NCBI GenBank assembly: GCA_026627345.1
Contig: JAPNUP010000047.1
Span: 1 to 41,770 of the forward strand
Direction of reading: 5' to 3'
Source of the DNA: Bacillota bacterium
GTDB taxonomy: Bacteria; Bacillota; Bacilli; Alicyclobacillales; SLC66
DNA: 41,770 nucleotides
Shown here piece after piece: positions 15,943 to 23,870 of the stretch. The notes beneath the pieces are model-generated. The model searched no databases. It was not told the DNA's origin and saw only the letters and a program-made list of their open reading frames with translations. A program made the position numbers and the translations under genes. Every line of letters begins with the position of its first letter. Within the stretch, counting starts at the first letter, position 1.

Positions 15943-17478
15943 ATGTCTGAAAAGCGACTCGATGAACATCTGCGGACGTCGGTTCGCCTGCATCCGGATC
16001 ACATCGCCTATCATTTCGATGGACGCGATGTGTCCTATCAGGAACTCGGCGAACAAGTAGAGCATGCAGCAGGGTACCTGAGTGCCCAAGGAGCGGTTAA
16101 AGGACAAGGACTGGCCATTCTTCTTCCCAACTCCGATGCCTTCGTTATCCTGTATGAAGCAGCGTTGCGACTCGGTATGTACGTTGTCCCCATGAATCCA
16201 CTATATACGCCTGAGGAACTGCAATACATGTTGATGGACAGCGATGTGCAGTGGATCGCAGGCGCACGTCCATTGATGCAATTTGCCCCGCTTTTGCAGG
16301 CGAAGGTGCCCGGCATCAACCTCATCGCGGTGGGCGACGGGGAAGAACCACTTGCCGCGGGCGTTGTTGACTATCGGGATATCATGTCGTCCACCTGGCC
16401 TGAAGCCAAGTTGCCCGGCGCCGTTTCAGAGGATGATACAGCCGTTATTTTATATACATCCGGCACGACAGGTAAGCCTAAGGGTGCTATGTTGACCCAT
16501 CGCAACCTTTGTACCAATGCTGAGATTATCGGCGACTATTTGAATTATTCAGGCACTGATCGGGTACTCGCGGTTTTGCCGATGTTTCACGTGTTTTGTC
16601 TGTCTGTGTGTCTACATGCTTCCATTTACCGTGGTGCGCAAGTCGTCATTCTTCCCCGATTCAGTCCTTCCGAAGTGTTGCGTGTGATTGAAGAGAAACG
16701 CATCACCATCTTTCTCGGTGTTCCGACGATGTACAATTTTCTCCTTCGCACAGCAGGTGAGCAAAAGGTCGATACGCGTTCCTTACGGCTTTGCATCTCC
16801 GGTGGCGCTGCGATGCCAGTGGCGCTTATGGAAGCGTTCGAGAAGCACTTTGCGGTGCGCATCTTGGAAGGCTACGGCTTGTCCGAAGCTTCTCCTGTGA
16901 CGGCATTTGCGCCAGTCGACGGTCGGGAACGGAAATCCGGTTCGATCGGCGTGACATTGCCCGGACTCGAACAGCGTGTGGTCGACGATCAGGACGAGGA
17001 ACTGCCTGTTGGGGAAGTCGGAGAGCTTGTCGTACGTGGGCCTAGCGTGATGAAAGGTTACTGGCGTCGCCCAGAAGAGACGGCAGCGACATTGCGCGGT
17101 GGTTGGCTTCATACTGGCGACCTTGCGCGGATGGACGAAGATGGTTACTTCTATATTGTCGATCGCAAGAAAGACATGATTATCGTCGGTGGATTCAATG
17201 TGTATCCGCGGGAAATCGAAGAGTTGCTGTATGCGCATCCGGGAATCGCGGAAGCCGCAGTAATCGGTATGCCTGATGAAGCCTACGGGGAGCAGGTTGT
17301 CGCCTGCGTCGTTGTGCGCGATGCAAATTTGACTGAAGAAAGCGTCAAAGCGTATTGCGAAGCGCATTTGGTCAAGTACAAACGCCCGGCGCAAGTTCGC
17401 TTTTTCGAGGAACTGCCAAAGAATCAGACAGGTAAGGTGTTGCACCGTGCCCTCCGCGAAAGGATACAAGCAGTCTGA
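15943..17478 (+). CDS. Long-chain fatty acid--CoA ligase (AMP-forming)
   Basis: 511 aa from the second of two tandem ATGs (15940, 15943), which has the better spacing from AAGGAG. ANL superfamily: the P-loop YTSGTTGKPKGAMLTHRN, VLPMFHVF, EGYGLSEASPV, GWLHTGDLARMDEDGYFYIVDRKKDMI (hinge), and the C-terminal catalytic Lys in PKNQTGKVLHR. It activates fatty acids to acyl-CoA in the cytoplasm at the membrane face. Chain length is not certain from sequence, but the length and motifs fit the FadD/LcfB group. Paired with the enoyl-CoA hydratase and ended by a T5 terminator. Confidence 0.92.
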   Translation: MSEKRLDEHLRTSVRLHPDHIAYHFDGRDVSYQELGEQVEHAAGYLSAQGAVKGQGLAILLPNSDAFVILYEAALRLGMYVVPMNPLYTPEELQYMLMDSDVQWIAGARPLMQFAPLLQAKVPGINLIAVGDGEEPLAAGVVDYRDIMSSTWPEAKLPGAVSEDDTAVILYTSGTTGKPKGAMLTHRNLCTNAEIIGDYLNYSGTDRVLAVLPMFHVFCLSVCLHASIYRGAQVVILPRFSPSEVLRVIEEKRITIFLGVPTMYNFLLRTAGEQKVDTRSLRLCISGGAAMPVALMEAFEKHFAVRILEGYGLSEASPVTAFAPVDGRERKSGSIGVTLPGLEQRVVDDQDEELPVGEVGELVVRGPSVMKGYWRRPEETAATLRGGWLHTGDLARMDEDGYFYIVDRKKDMIIVGGFNVYPREIEELLYAHPGIAEAAVIGMPDEAYGEQVVACVVVRDANLTEESVKAYCEAHLVKYKRPAQVRFFEELPKNQTGKVLHRALRERIQAV

Positions 17479-17552
17479 TCGAATTTTGCCATGACACGGG
17501 TATCAGCTCGTCTCGAATCGTCCCTGACGTCCGATCGAGACGTGGTCAAGGT

Positions 17553-17585
17553 GGTCGTCGCTTGCAGGGAGGCGACGACCTTTTT
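17553..17585 (+). terminator. Terminator after the fatty-acid operon
   Basis: GGTCGTCGC (17553-17561) / GCGACGACC (17572-17580), 10-nt loop, TTTTT tail. Confidence 0.9.
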
Positions 17586-17606
17586 CTGTGCGCTAGCCCT
17601 GTACTG

Positions 17607-17615
17607 TGGTATACT
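17607..17615 (+). promoter_or_regulatory. Extended -10 promoter (TGGTATACT) for the CNNM transporter
   Basis: TGN extension directly before TATACT, 22 bases past the upstream terminator; transcription would begin near 17622. Confidence 0.6.
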
Positions 17616-17621
17616 TGCTTT

Positions 17622-17792
17622 AAAGCAACATTTGGGTGTCTTTCTTGCTGGAGGTGAATTCCCGGCGAAATGCCGCGCGACGAACGAGACAGACGGTAGC
17701 ATGGCGTTGTTGCTTCACCATCTACGGGAAGAATCAACGCTGCGTCGTTATTCTGGCCATTGTTCGCAACGGATGCGGTTACCAGGGAACGT
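17622..17792 (+). ncRNA. Long structured 5' leader of the CNNM transporter gene
   Basis: This is most of the 314-base gap 17479-17792. AAGCAACA (17623-17630), right at the predicted 5' end, pairs with TGTTGCTT (17708-17715), closing an 85-90 nt domain that contains a CGGC-GAAAT-GCCG hairpin. This is a P1-helix layout as in riboswitch aptamers. GGTGAATTCCC recalls the start of FMN aptamers, but the rest of that consensus is absent. No known class is recognised. Confidence 0.4.
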
Positions 17793-19142
17793 GTGCAACT
17801 TACGACCAATGAGTTTCTTGATTTGATTTGGGCCTTATTGTTGGTACTGATTAACGGTTTTTTTGTAGCAGTTGAGTTTGCCATTGTGCGTGCCCGAAGA
17901 ACCCGGATCGAGCAGTATGTGCAGCAAGGGAGCAAGCGGGCTCGGTATGCGCTCATGGTGATTCAGTCCATAGACGGATACTTGTCGGCGACACAACTCG
18001 GCATCACCTTAGCCTCATTGGGCTTGGGTTGGACGGCGCAACGGTCGATTGCGCCACTTTTGTATACCCTTTTCACGACGAATCACGGTGGGAGCCATCC
18101 ATTTCTCGGCGCTTTGTCAGCGGTTCTGGCGTTTCTTCTCGTCACCTTTGTCCAGATTGTGTTTGGTGAGTTAGCGCCAAAGTCGTTGGCGATCGCCGGT
18201 GCTGAAGCGTGGCTGATGGCAACCGCCTTACCCTTGCGCACTTTTTACAAGGTGATGTTTCCGGCTATCTGGGTCTTGAATGTATCTGCCATCGGTGTCC
18301 TGAAGCTGATGCGAGTGCCGCTTTATTCCGGGCAAGATCTGGCCCATTCCGAAGAAGAACTGCGCATGCTCGTATCACAGAGTCACGAGAGTGGCGTAAT
18401 CGATGAGGCTGAGCGAGATCTGTTTGATAATGTCTTTACGTTCGGCGATCGCGTAGCTCGTGAGATTATGGTGCCACGAACCGATATGGTCTGTCTATTT
18501 ACGGATCAGACCCTCGCCGAGTGTCTGGAGATCATCGAGCAAGATCGGCACACGCGGTTTCCCTTCTGTGAAGATGATAAAGACCATGTGGTCGGTATGA
18601 TTCATAGCAAAGACTTATTTAGTTTTGCCCTTCGGGAAAGAGCGGATGGGAGCGTCTTACTCGGCTCTGTGGCAAGTGTCGCACGTAAGCTGGTATCTGT
18701 TCCAGAGGCTATGGGTATCGACGAGGTATTGAAGATGCTCCAGCGTGAACGTTCAGGGTTGGCTATTGTCATCGATGAATACGGTGGTACTGCCGGGATG
18801 GTCACGCTAGAAGATGTGCTGGAAGAATTAGTCGGAGAGATTCAAGATGAGTTTGATGAAGAGCGTCCTCCAGTGGAGGAACTGGATGGTTACCTCTCGA
18901 TCGATGCACGCCTTTTGATTGAGGAGGTCAACGAACAGTTCGGTTTTACCCTATCCGATGAAGAAGTGGACACCGTCGGCGGCTGGGTGTATGCGCAATT
19001 GACCGAGGGGCTTCGGACAGGGCTTACGGTTGAGCATCAAGGCGCGCGATTCGTCGTTGCGGAGACAGACAATTTGCGGATCACAAGGTTGCACTTGTAT
19101 CTTCCCGTCCTAGGGGAAGTCGGTGAAGAAAGTGCGGAGTAA
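17793..19142 (+). CDS. CNNM/CorC-HlyC family transporter with CBS pair
   Basis: About 449 aa. The start is uncertain: GTG 17793 has AGGGAA 3 bases upstream, while TTG 17760 has no ribosome binding site. Order of parts: CNNM membrane domain with about four helices (LIWALLLVLINGFFVAVEFAIV, LGITLASLGLGWT, LLVTFVQIVFGELAPKSLA), a CBS pair (from VPRTDMVCLFTDQ to IDEYGGTAGMVTLEDVLEELVGEIQDEFD), and a C-terminal CorC_HlyC domain (DEEVDTVGGWVYAQL). Members such as MpfA/YhdP export or regulate magnesium; the older name hemolysin is misleading. The substrate is inferred. It carries a long folded leader, which suggests regulation after transcription initiation. Confidence 0.9.
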   Translation: MQLTTNEFLDLIWALLLVLINGFFVAVEFAIVRARRTRIEQYVQQGSKRARYALMVIQSIDGYLSATQLGITLASLGLGWTAQRSIAPLLYTLFTTNHGGSHPFLGALSAVLAFLLVTFVQIVFGELAPKSLAIAGAEAWLMATALPLRTFYKVMFPAIWVLNVSAIGVLKLMRVPLYSGQDLAHSEEELRMLVSQSHESGVIDEAERDLFDNVFTFGDRVAREIMVPRTDMVCLFTDQTLAECLEIIEQDRHTRFPFCEDDKDHVVGMIHSKDLFSFALRERADGSVLLGSVASVARKLVSVPEAMGIDEVLKMLQRERSGLAIVIDEYGGTAGMVTLEDVLEELVGEIQDEFDEERPPVEELDGYLSIDARLLIEEVNEQFGFTLSDEEVDTVGGWVYAQLTEGLRTGLTVEHQGARFVVAETDNLRITRLHLYLPVLGEVGEESAE

Positions 19143-19177
19143 TTATGTTAGAATCAAAGGGATAAGCAAGGGTGGGG

Positions 19178-19591
19178 ATGGCGATGAGTGATAAGGTGGC
19201 GATTCGCTTCCAGCCCCAGCGTGCAGAGATTGCCGTTGAACGCGGACAAAGTGTACTAGATGCCGCTCTGAGTGGTAAAGTAATCATCTCCCATAAGTGT
19301 GGTGGACATGGTTCCTGTGGCACCTGCAAGGTGCACGTGGACAGCAAGACTAGCTTACATCCGCATACGAAATTGGAACTACGACACCTGACTGATGTCA
19401 GACTCGCACAAGGGTATCGACTGGCATGCCAGTGTGTATTGACTGGTCCTGCTACGGTAACCGTGCCTGAAGATCCGTTACGGCGCGTCGTACGCGAGTT
19501 GCTAGCTGCGGAGCGCAGTGAACGCACCACACCAGAGTTGGCGGTAGAGTGGGATCATGAGGAAAAGCCGGCACCCGATTTCTCTGTTTAG
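19178..19591 (+). CDS. Plant-type [2Fe-2S] ferredoxin domain protein
   Basis: 137 aa; ATG 19178 follows AAGGG by 5 bases, and the in-frame ATG at 19184 is also possible. Cluster ligands C41, C47, C50 in KCGGHGSCGTCK and C84 in RLACQC, the C-x5-C-x2-C...C pattern with one more residue than the classical plant loop, closer to the ferredoxin-like domain of corrinoid and activase proteins. It lacks any reductase domain. The C-terminal ~45 residues are charged and probably unstructured. It carries electrons to an unknown partner. It sits 35 bases after the CNNM gene, possibly read through. Confidence 0.85.
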   Translation: MAMSDKVAIRFQPQRAEIAVERGQSVLDAALSGKVIISHKCGGHGSCGTCKVHVDSKTSLHPHTKLELRHLTDVRLAQGYRLACQCVLTGPATVTVPEDPLRRVVRELLAAERSERTTPELAVEWDHEEKPAPDFSV

Positions 19592-19611
19592 TTGGGGTTA
19601 GAAGGATAGTG

Positions 19612-19661
19612 ACAAACGGATGGCCAGATGCGATGATCGTTGCATCTGGCCATCCGTTTGT
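19612..19661. terminator. Bidirectional terminator between ferredoxin and transglycosylase genes
   Basis: 20-bp perfect stem: ACAAACGGATGG...GATGC (19612-19631) and its complement (19642-19661), loop GATGATCGTT. Confidence 0.85.
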
Positions 19662-19665
19662 GCGA

Positions 19666-20658
19666 TCAGGACTCTGTCTGGGCAAGCGTGTTCATAATCG
19701 AGGAGACGTAAGACTGGGTCTCAGGGTAAGGAGGGATACCTCCGTAAGTCGTGACAGCACCGGGTCCTGCATTATAAGCGGCTAGCGCCAAAGGTACGTT
19801 ACCGTTGTACTGCTTGAGCATCTGGCTGAGATATGACATGCCGCCACGCAAGTTTTGCGCTGGATCATAAGGGTCAGTGACACCTAGCGACGACGCTGTT
19901 TCAGGCATCAACTGCATGAGGCCCATGGCTCCGGAGCTCGAGTGCGCCGTTGGCGAGAAGCCGGACTCTTGTTTGACGACTGCAGTGACTAATGCAGGAC
20001 TGAGTCCATAACTCGGTGCCATCGACTGAATCATCGACTGGATATTCGCAGGCGTTGCCGATAGCGTGTCGGTGGTCACATCAGGCGTTGACGGAGTTTG
20101 CGCGCCTGCATTAGCTGCTGCGATACTTTCCGTAGGAGTCGCTGACGCGTTGGTCAAGGCGGTCACTGGGCTCTGAGGGGATTGAAACCCCATCGCGGCG
20201 CTGATGTACGCGGACAAGGCAGCCAACGAGTTTCCGGTGGGAGATGTGGATGTCAGTGAACTGCCCGTAAGGTCGGACGGGAGCGCTGATAGACCGAGCG
20301 TATTTTCAGCGAGGGGGTCTAGTGCGCTAATGCTGTTTTCGCTAGAACTACCTCCGAGCAACGAATTGCTTGTCCCCAACGGATCGAGACTGTTCGCGGA
20401 TGAGTTGCTGCCAAGCAGACTGTCCAGAGCTGCCGATTCTTCGAGCTGTGCGTATGCCGCAAGTAGCTGTGCGGACGCGGTGGAGCTAGCTGTGCTCGGA
20501 GTAGTAGCCGGGGGTGTCGCGGCTTGTGTGGATTGGAGGACGCCGGCAAAAGTCGTAGGGTCTGTTGCAAGGCTTGCGCCCACTTGCCCTGGCTGCGTGG
20601 AAAAAGGCCGGGTCTGTGCCGGGGCTTGTCTTGCAATCGTCATATCAATAGGTTGCAC
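19666..20658 (-). CDS. Lytic transglycosylase (SLT/LysM-less, C-terminal domain) with long low-complexity N-terminus
   Basis: 330 aa from a GTG at 20658 (GTGAGG 8 bases upstream). The last ~130 residues are a Slt70-type catalytic domain: catalytic Glu231 in VKQESGFSP, SSGAMGLMQLMPETA, DPYDPAQNLRGGMSYL, LALAAYNAGPGAV, YVSSIM. It cleaves peptidoglycan between MurNAc and GlcNAc. The first ~200 residues are Ser/Thr/Ala-rich with SNSL- and STAS-like runs and no signal peptide or membrane helix, so secretion would need a non-Sec route such as flagellar export, or spore-cell localisation. Free of neighbours, between a terminator and the TetR gene. Confidence 0.88.
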   Translation of the reverse strand: MQPIDMTIARQAPAQTRPFSTQPGQVGASLATDPTTFAGVLQSTQAATPPATTPSTASSTASAQLLAAYAQLEESAALDSLLGSNSSANSLDPLGTSNSLLGGSSSENSISALDPLAENTLGLSALPSDLTGSSLTSTSPTGNSLAALSAYISAAMGFQSPQSPVTALTNASATPTESIAAANAGAQTPSTPDVTTDTLSATPANIQSMIQSMAPSYGLSPALVTAVVKQESGFSPTAHSSSGAMGLMQLMPETASSLGVTDPYDPAQNLRGGMSYLSQMLKQYNGNVPLALAAYNAGPGAVTTYGGIPPYPETQSYVSSIMNTLAQTES

Positions 20659-20738
20659 GCTAGAAACCTCACTTGTTGGTAGCTATCGATTTTCGCACTA
20701 GATGACGCTAACAGTGTAGCAGATTGTACGTGGATCCA

Positions 20739-21344
20739 CTAGTCACAGGCGTTGTCCACCGGACGCTTCAGGGACCGTACAAGCAGTTGGCAAAGTGGCG
20801 TTGCCAGTGTTTCCAAGCGCTTTTTACTATCGTCAATCAGCGTCATGTACAGGACCTCATGAATGGCGCCGAGCCATGCATAGGCGGTTAACTCCACATC
20901 GAGCGGACAGATCGATCCGTCGTCGACAGCTGCCTGCAAATGGCGGGCAATCACTTTCGCGAACGCCTGATGCGCAGCACGGACTTGACGATCAAACGCT
21001 CGCCCCAACCCGCTTGCCTCCACGAATAGCAATCGCGTGGCTTTTTCATGCTTCGACAACGTGGCGAGCACAGTCTGCAGTGCACTCTCTACCTTGTCAA
21101 GCGCACCTTCACTGCGATCAATCGCGCCTTCAGCATCATTGACAAGGCGCTCGACCAGCGTGTGCAGTAGCGACTCGAAGATCGCGTGTTTACTTGGGAA
21201 ATGGAAATAAAAGGCACCCTTTGAGGTGTCGGAGGTACGAGCGATGTCGTCCACAAGCGCGTCGTTATAGCCTTTATCGGCAAACACTTCTAGGGCCGCC
21301 TCAATGATGCGTTGCCGCGTTCCCTCCTTGTCCCGTGCGCGCAT
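20739..21344 (-). CDS. TetR-family transcriptional regulator
   Basis: 201 aa from the ATG at 21344, with AGGAGG 7 bases upstream. N-terminal TetR helix-turn-helix: RQRIIEAALEVFADKGYNDALVDDIARTSDTSKGAFYFHFPSKHAIFE. The C-terminal ligand domain is helical and not diagnostic. It begins 26 bases after ilvA on the same strand without a visible terminator, so it is probably co-transcribed with it. The ligand and targets are unknown. A FadR-like site exists at 15.1 kb, but I cannot tie this protein to it. Confidence 0.9.
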   Translation of the reverse strand: MRARDKEGTRQRIIEAALEVFADKGYNDALVDDIARTSDTSKGAFYFHFPSKHAIFESLLHTLVERLVNDAEGAIDRSEGALDKVESALQTVLATLSKHEKATRLLFVEASGLGRAFDRQVRAAHQAFAKVIARHLQAAVDDGSICPLDVELTAYAWLGAIHEVLYMTLIDDSKKRLETLATPLCQLLVRSLKRPVDNACD

Positions 21345-21369
21345 CCCCACACCTCCTTCTTTTGCCTAG

Positions 21370-22578
21370 CTAGCGTACGACGTATTCATATCCGCAACGT
21401 TCAAAGGCTGCGCACACTTCATCAATATGGGCTTGATTGCGTGTTTCAAGCGACAACTGCACTTCGACATTGCCGAGCACAAGCGCCTGACTGAGCCGAT
21501 GATGCTCGATCGACACGATATTGGCGCCGCACTCAGCGACCGTTTTCACTAGTCCGGATAATGCGCCTGGGCGATCCGGAAGCGTGGTGACAAACCGTAC
21601 ATGGCGGCCGGCTGCGACCAAGCCATGCTCGATAATGCGTGATAGCAGTCCCACATCGATATTGCCCCCTGACAGGACGACTGCCACTTTCTTGTCCGCA
21701 ATCGGAAGTCGTTTCGCAATCACAGCCGCCACCGCCGCGGCACTTGCGCCTTCGCTGACCATCTTGCAGCGCTCAAGCAAAATGACCATGGCGCGGGCGA
21801 TCTCTTCATCTTCGACAGTGATCACATCGTCAATGAGCGTAGACACCGTTTCCCATGTCAGCCGACCGGGGCGTTTGACCGCGATCCCGTCAGCAATCGT
21901 TGAGACAGACGGCAGTTCAGTGAGCACTTGCTGATCCAGGGAGGCCCGAAAGCAGGCTGCCCCTGCAGCCTCGACACCGTAAACGCGGATGTCCTTGCGT
22001 ATGCTTTTGGCGGCAATCGCGATGCCAGAGATCAGACCTCCGCCCCCAATGGGCGCGACGATCGCGTCGAGATCCGGCAACTGTTCGAGTAACTCAAGGC
22101 CGATCGTTCCTTGACCGGCGATGACTTGGGGATCGTCAAACGCATGGATAAAGGTCATGCCTGTCTGCGCTTGTAGCTCTTGTGCGCGATCAAAGGCGGC
22201 ATCGAAGTTTTCGCCGTATAGCAAAACATCGGCTCCGTAGCCTCGAGTCGCCTGCACTTTCGATAAAGAGGCGGCAGCGGGCATGACGATCTTGCAAGGA
22301 ATGCCGAGCATGCGCGCTGCATAAGCCACGCCTTGCGCGTGGTTGCCGGCTGAGGCTGCGATGACCCCCGCCGCCCGCGCTGCTGGATCGAGGGACGTCA
22401 ACTTCGTGTACGCTCCGCGAATCTTGAACGAACCCGTGCGTTGGAGATTCTCCATTTTCAAAAAAATCTCATTGCCCGCCAGTCGGCTGAGTGTAGTAGA
22501 GTGATCGAGCGGGGTGACTTCGCAGATCCCGCGAAGTGTTGTACGTGCGGTTTCGATGTCAGATAAGCTTGTAATCAC
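21370..22578 (-). CDS. ilvA: Threonine ammonia-lyase (catabolic-type with C-terminal ACT domain)
   Basis: 402 aa from the GTG at 22578 (GGAGG 7 bases upstream); the longer frame to 22722 runs across the divergent promoter. PLP enzyme making 2-oxobutanoate from threonine, the entry to isoleucine synthesis. Schiff-base Lys52 in [22 protein letters not shown], the phosphate loop GGGGL near residue 177, [12 protein letters not shown] single C-terminal ACT domain ([34 protein letters not shown]...) marks the ~400-aa TdcB-like class often found in Firmicutes; isoleucine feedback is plausible. The gene symbol could equally be tdcB by length. Confidence 0.92.
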   Translation of the reverse strand: MITSLSDIETARTTLRGICEVTPLDHSTTLSRLAGNEIFLKMENLQRTGSFKIRGAYTKLTSLDPAARAAGVIAASAGNHAQGVAYAARMLGIPCKIVMPAAASLSKVQATRGYGADVLLYGENFDAAFDRAQELQAQTGMTFIHAFDDPQVIAGQGTIGLELLEQLPDLDAIVAPIGGGGLISGIAIAAKSIRKDIRVYGVEAAGAACFRASLDQQVLTELPSVSTIADGIAVKRPGRLTWETVSTLIDDVITVEDEEIARAMVILLERCKMVSEGASAAAVAAVIAKRLPIADKKVAVVLSGGNIDVGLLSRIIEHGLVAAGRHVRFVTTLPDRPGALSGLVKTVAECGANIVSIEHHRLSQALVLGNVEVQLSLETRNQAHIDEVCAAFERCGYEYVVR

Positions 22579-22628
22579 GCATTTGCCTCCAAAGTGGTTA
22601 TGATGGTCTTTGCCTCCGACGTACTCTG

Positions 22629-22643
22629 TGTTACATTGTAACA
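22629..22643. promoter_or_regulatory. Palindromic operator overlapping divergent -10 boxes (ilvA / hisC)
   Basis: TGTTACA-T-TGTAACA, 7-bp perfect arms. Minus-strand TACAAT (22640-22635) and plus-strand TACATT (22632-22637) lie inside it, so a bound protein would block both promoters. It is two bases shorter than TnrA/GlnR sites. Confidence 0.5.
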
Positions 22644-22672
22644 AATACAAGCGTGGGAAGGGAGGGACGGCG

Positions 22673-23806
22673 GTGTCTGACAGCAAGAATCTGGATGATT
22701 TGCAGAAGATTCCAGGTGACAAGGTGCGCCGGCTTGTTCGACCGCATCTATTGGCGCTTCGTCCCTATGTGCCTGGGCGCCCGGCAGCGGATGTGATGAG
22801 GGAGTTTGGACTATCGGAAGTGGTAAAGCTTGCTTCCAATGAAAATCCAGCCGGCCCTTCACCTAAGGCGATTGCAGCGATTGAGCGTCTGCTGCCTGAA
22901 CTGCATCTGTATCCGGACGGCGCGGGTCAGGATGTGCGCGGCGCGATCGCCCAACACGTGGATCTGACAGCTGAGCACGTGTTTATCGGCAACGGCTCAG
23001 ATGAAGTGATCAAACTCATTATGGAGACCTTCCTTGATGCAGGAGACGAGCTACTGGTTCCGTTTCCATCCTTTATGTCCTACACGTCGAGCGCAGCCAT
23101 GGTGAATGCTAGGCTCGTACAGGTTCCACTTCAGGAAGATTTTCAGTATAATCTGAATGACATGGTGGAGCGTGTTACGCCGCGTACGAAAGTCATTGTC
23201 CTATGCACGCCAAACAATCCGACGGGTACTTGGCTAACGCATACGCAGGTTGCGGAATTTTTGCAACGCATACCGGACCGGGTCTTGGTGGTCATCGATG
23301 AGGCGTATCTAGAGTACGTGGATACAGCTGACCGGTTGGACAGTCTGCAGTTCATCCGCGAAGGGCGAGCTGTGATCAGTCTGCGCACGTTTTCGAAAAT
23401 GTACGGCTTGGCTGGACTGCGACTAGGCTACGCATTGGCTGATCCGTCCGTTTTGGCGTATTTGCAACAAGTGCGTTTACCATTCAATGTGAACGCCGTA
23501 GCACAAGCCGGCTGCGCGGCTGCTTTGGCAGACGACGAGCATGTCGCACGCTCGCGGGCGCTAAACGCTGCTGGTCGGGCACAATACCATGTCGGACTCG
23601 GGCGTCTTGGCATATCGTATATACCCACGCAAGGAAATTTTCTGCTAGCGCGAGTCGGTGACGGGCAGGCTGTATTTGAAGCGCTCATGCGGCGCGGTGT
23701 AATTGTTCGCGCAGGGTTTGCAGGGCTCACTGAATATATCCGTATCAGCATTGGCACCAAGGAGCAAAACGAGCGATGCCTTGAGGCGCTCGCTACGCTT
23801 TGCTGA
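22673..23806 (+). CDS. hisC: Histidinol-phosphate aminotransferase / aromatic aminotransferase
   Basis: 377 aa from the GTG at 22673 (GGGAGGG upstream); the frame continuing up to 22610 overlaps the promoter. Fold-type I PLP enzyme with VVKLASNENPAGPSPKAI, GNGSDEVIKLIMETFLDAGDELLVPFPSF, CTPNNPTGTW, VIDEAYLEY, and PLP-lysine K242 in RTFSKMYGLAGLRLGY. The N-terminus has about 25 extra residues (MSDSKNLDDLQKIPGDKV). Its neighbour downstream is the first enzyme of aromatic synthesis rather than his genes, so it may mainly transaminate prephenate or aromatic keto acids, a dual role known for Bacillus HisC. Confidence 0.9.
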   Translation: MSDSKNLDDLQKIPGDKVRRLVRPHLLALRPYVPGRPAADVMREFGLSEVVKLASNENPAGPSPKAIAAIERLLPELHLYPDGAGQDVRGAIAQHVDLTAEHVFIGNGSDEVIKLIMETFLDAGDELLVPFPSFMSYTSSAAMVNARLVQVPLQEDFQYNLNDMVERVTPRTKVIVLCTPNNPTGTWLTHTQVAEFLQRIPDRVLVVIDEAYLEYVDTADRLDSLQFIREGRAVISLRTFSKMYGLAGLRLGYALADPSVLAYLQQVRLPFNVNAVAQAGCAAALADDEHVARSRALNAAGRAQYHVGLGRLGISYIPTQGNFLLARVGDGQAVFEALMRRGVIVRAGFAGLTEYIRISIGTKEQNERCLEALATLC

Positions 23807-23870
23807 CGTTCACAAATTTGTCATACAGAGACGCCATAGGCGCTTAGACCAGTTTAGGGAGAGATAGAGG

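Noticed and set aside
17640-17700. FMN, M-box or yybP-ykoY riboswitch
   Set aside because: GGTGAATTCCC and the nearby GGCG resemble the start of an FMN aptamer, but the remaining conserved segments of that and of the Mg/Mn classes are absent. Kept only as an unclassified leader.
17701-17826. Small plus-strand frame beginning MALLLHHLREEST ahead of the CNNM gene
   Set aside because: No ribosome binding site, and it overlaps the transporter start in another frame. More likely leader RNA than a leader peptide.
20739-21344. Assigning the TetR protein as FadR
   Set aside because: Only the generic TetR helix-turn-helix is recognisable; the ligand domain does not visibly match FadR and the gene is tied to ilvA.
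22629-22643. TnrA/GlnR nitrogen-control site
   Set aside because: The TGT-ACA halves are 15 bp overall instead of the 17 bp with N7 core required.
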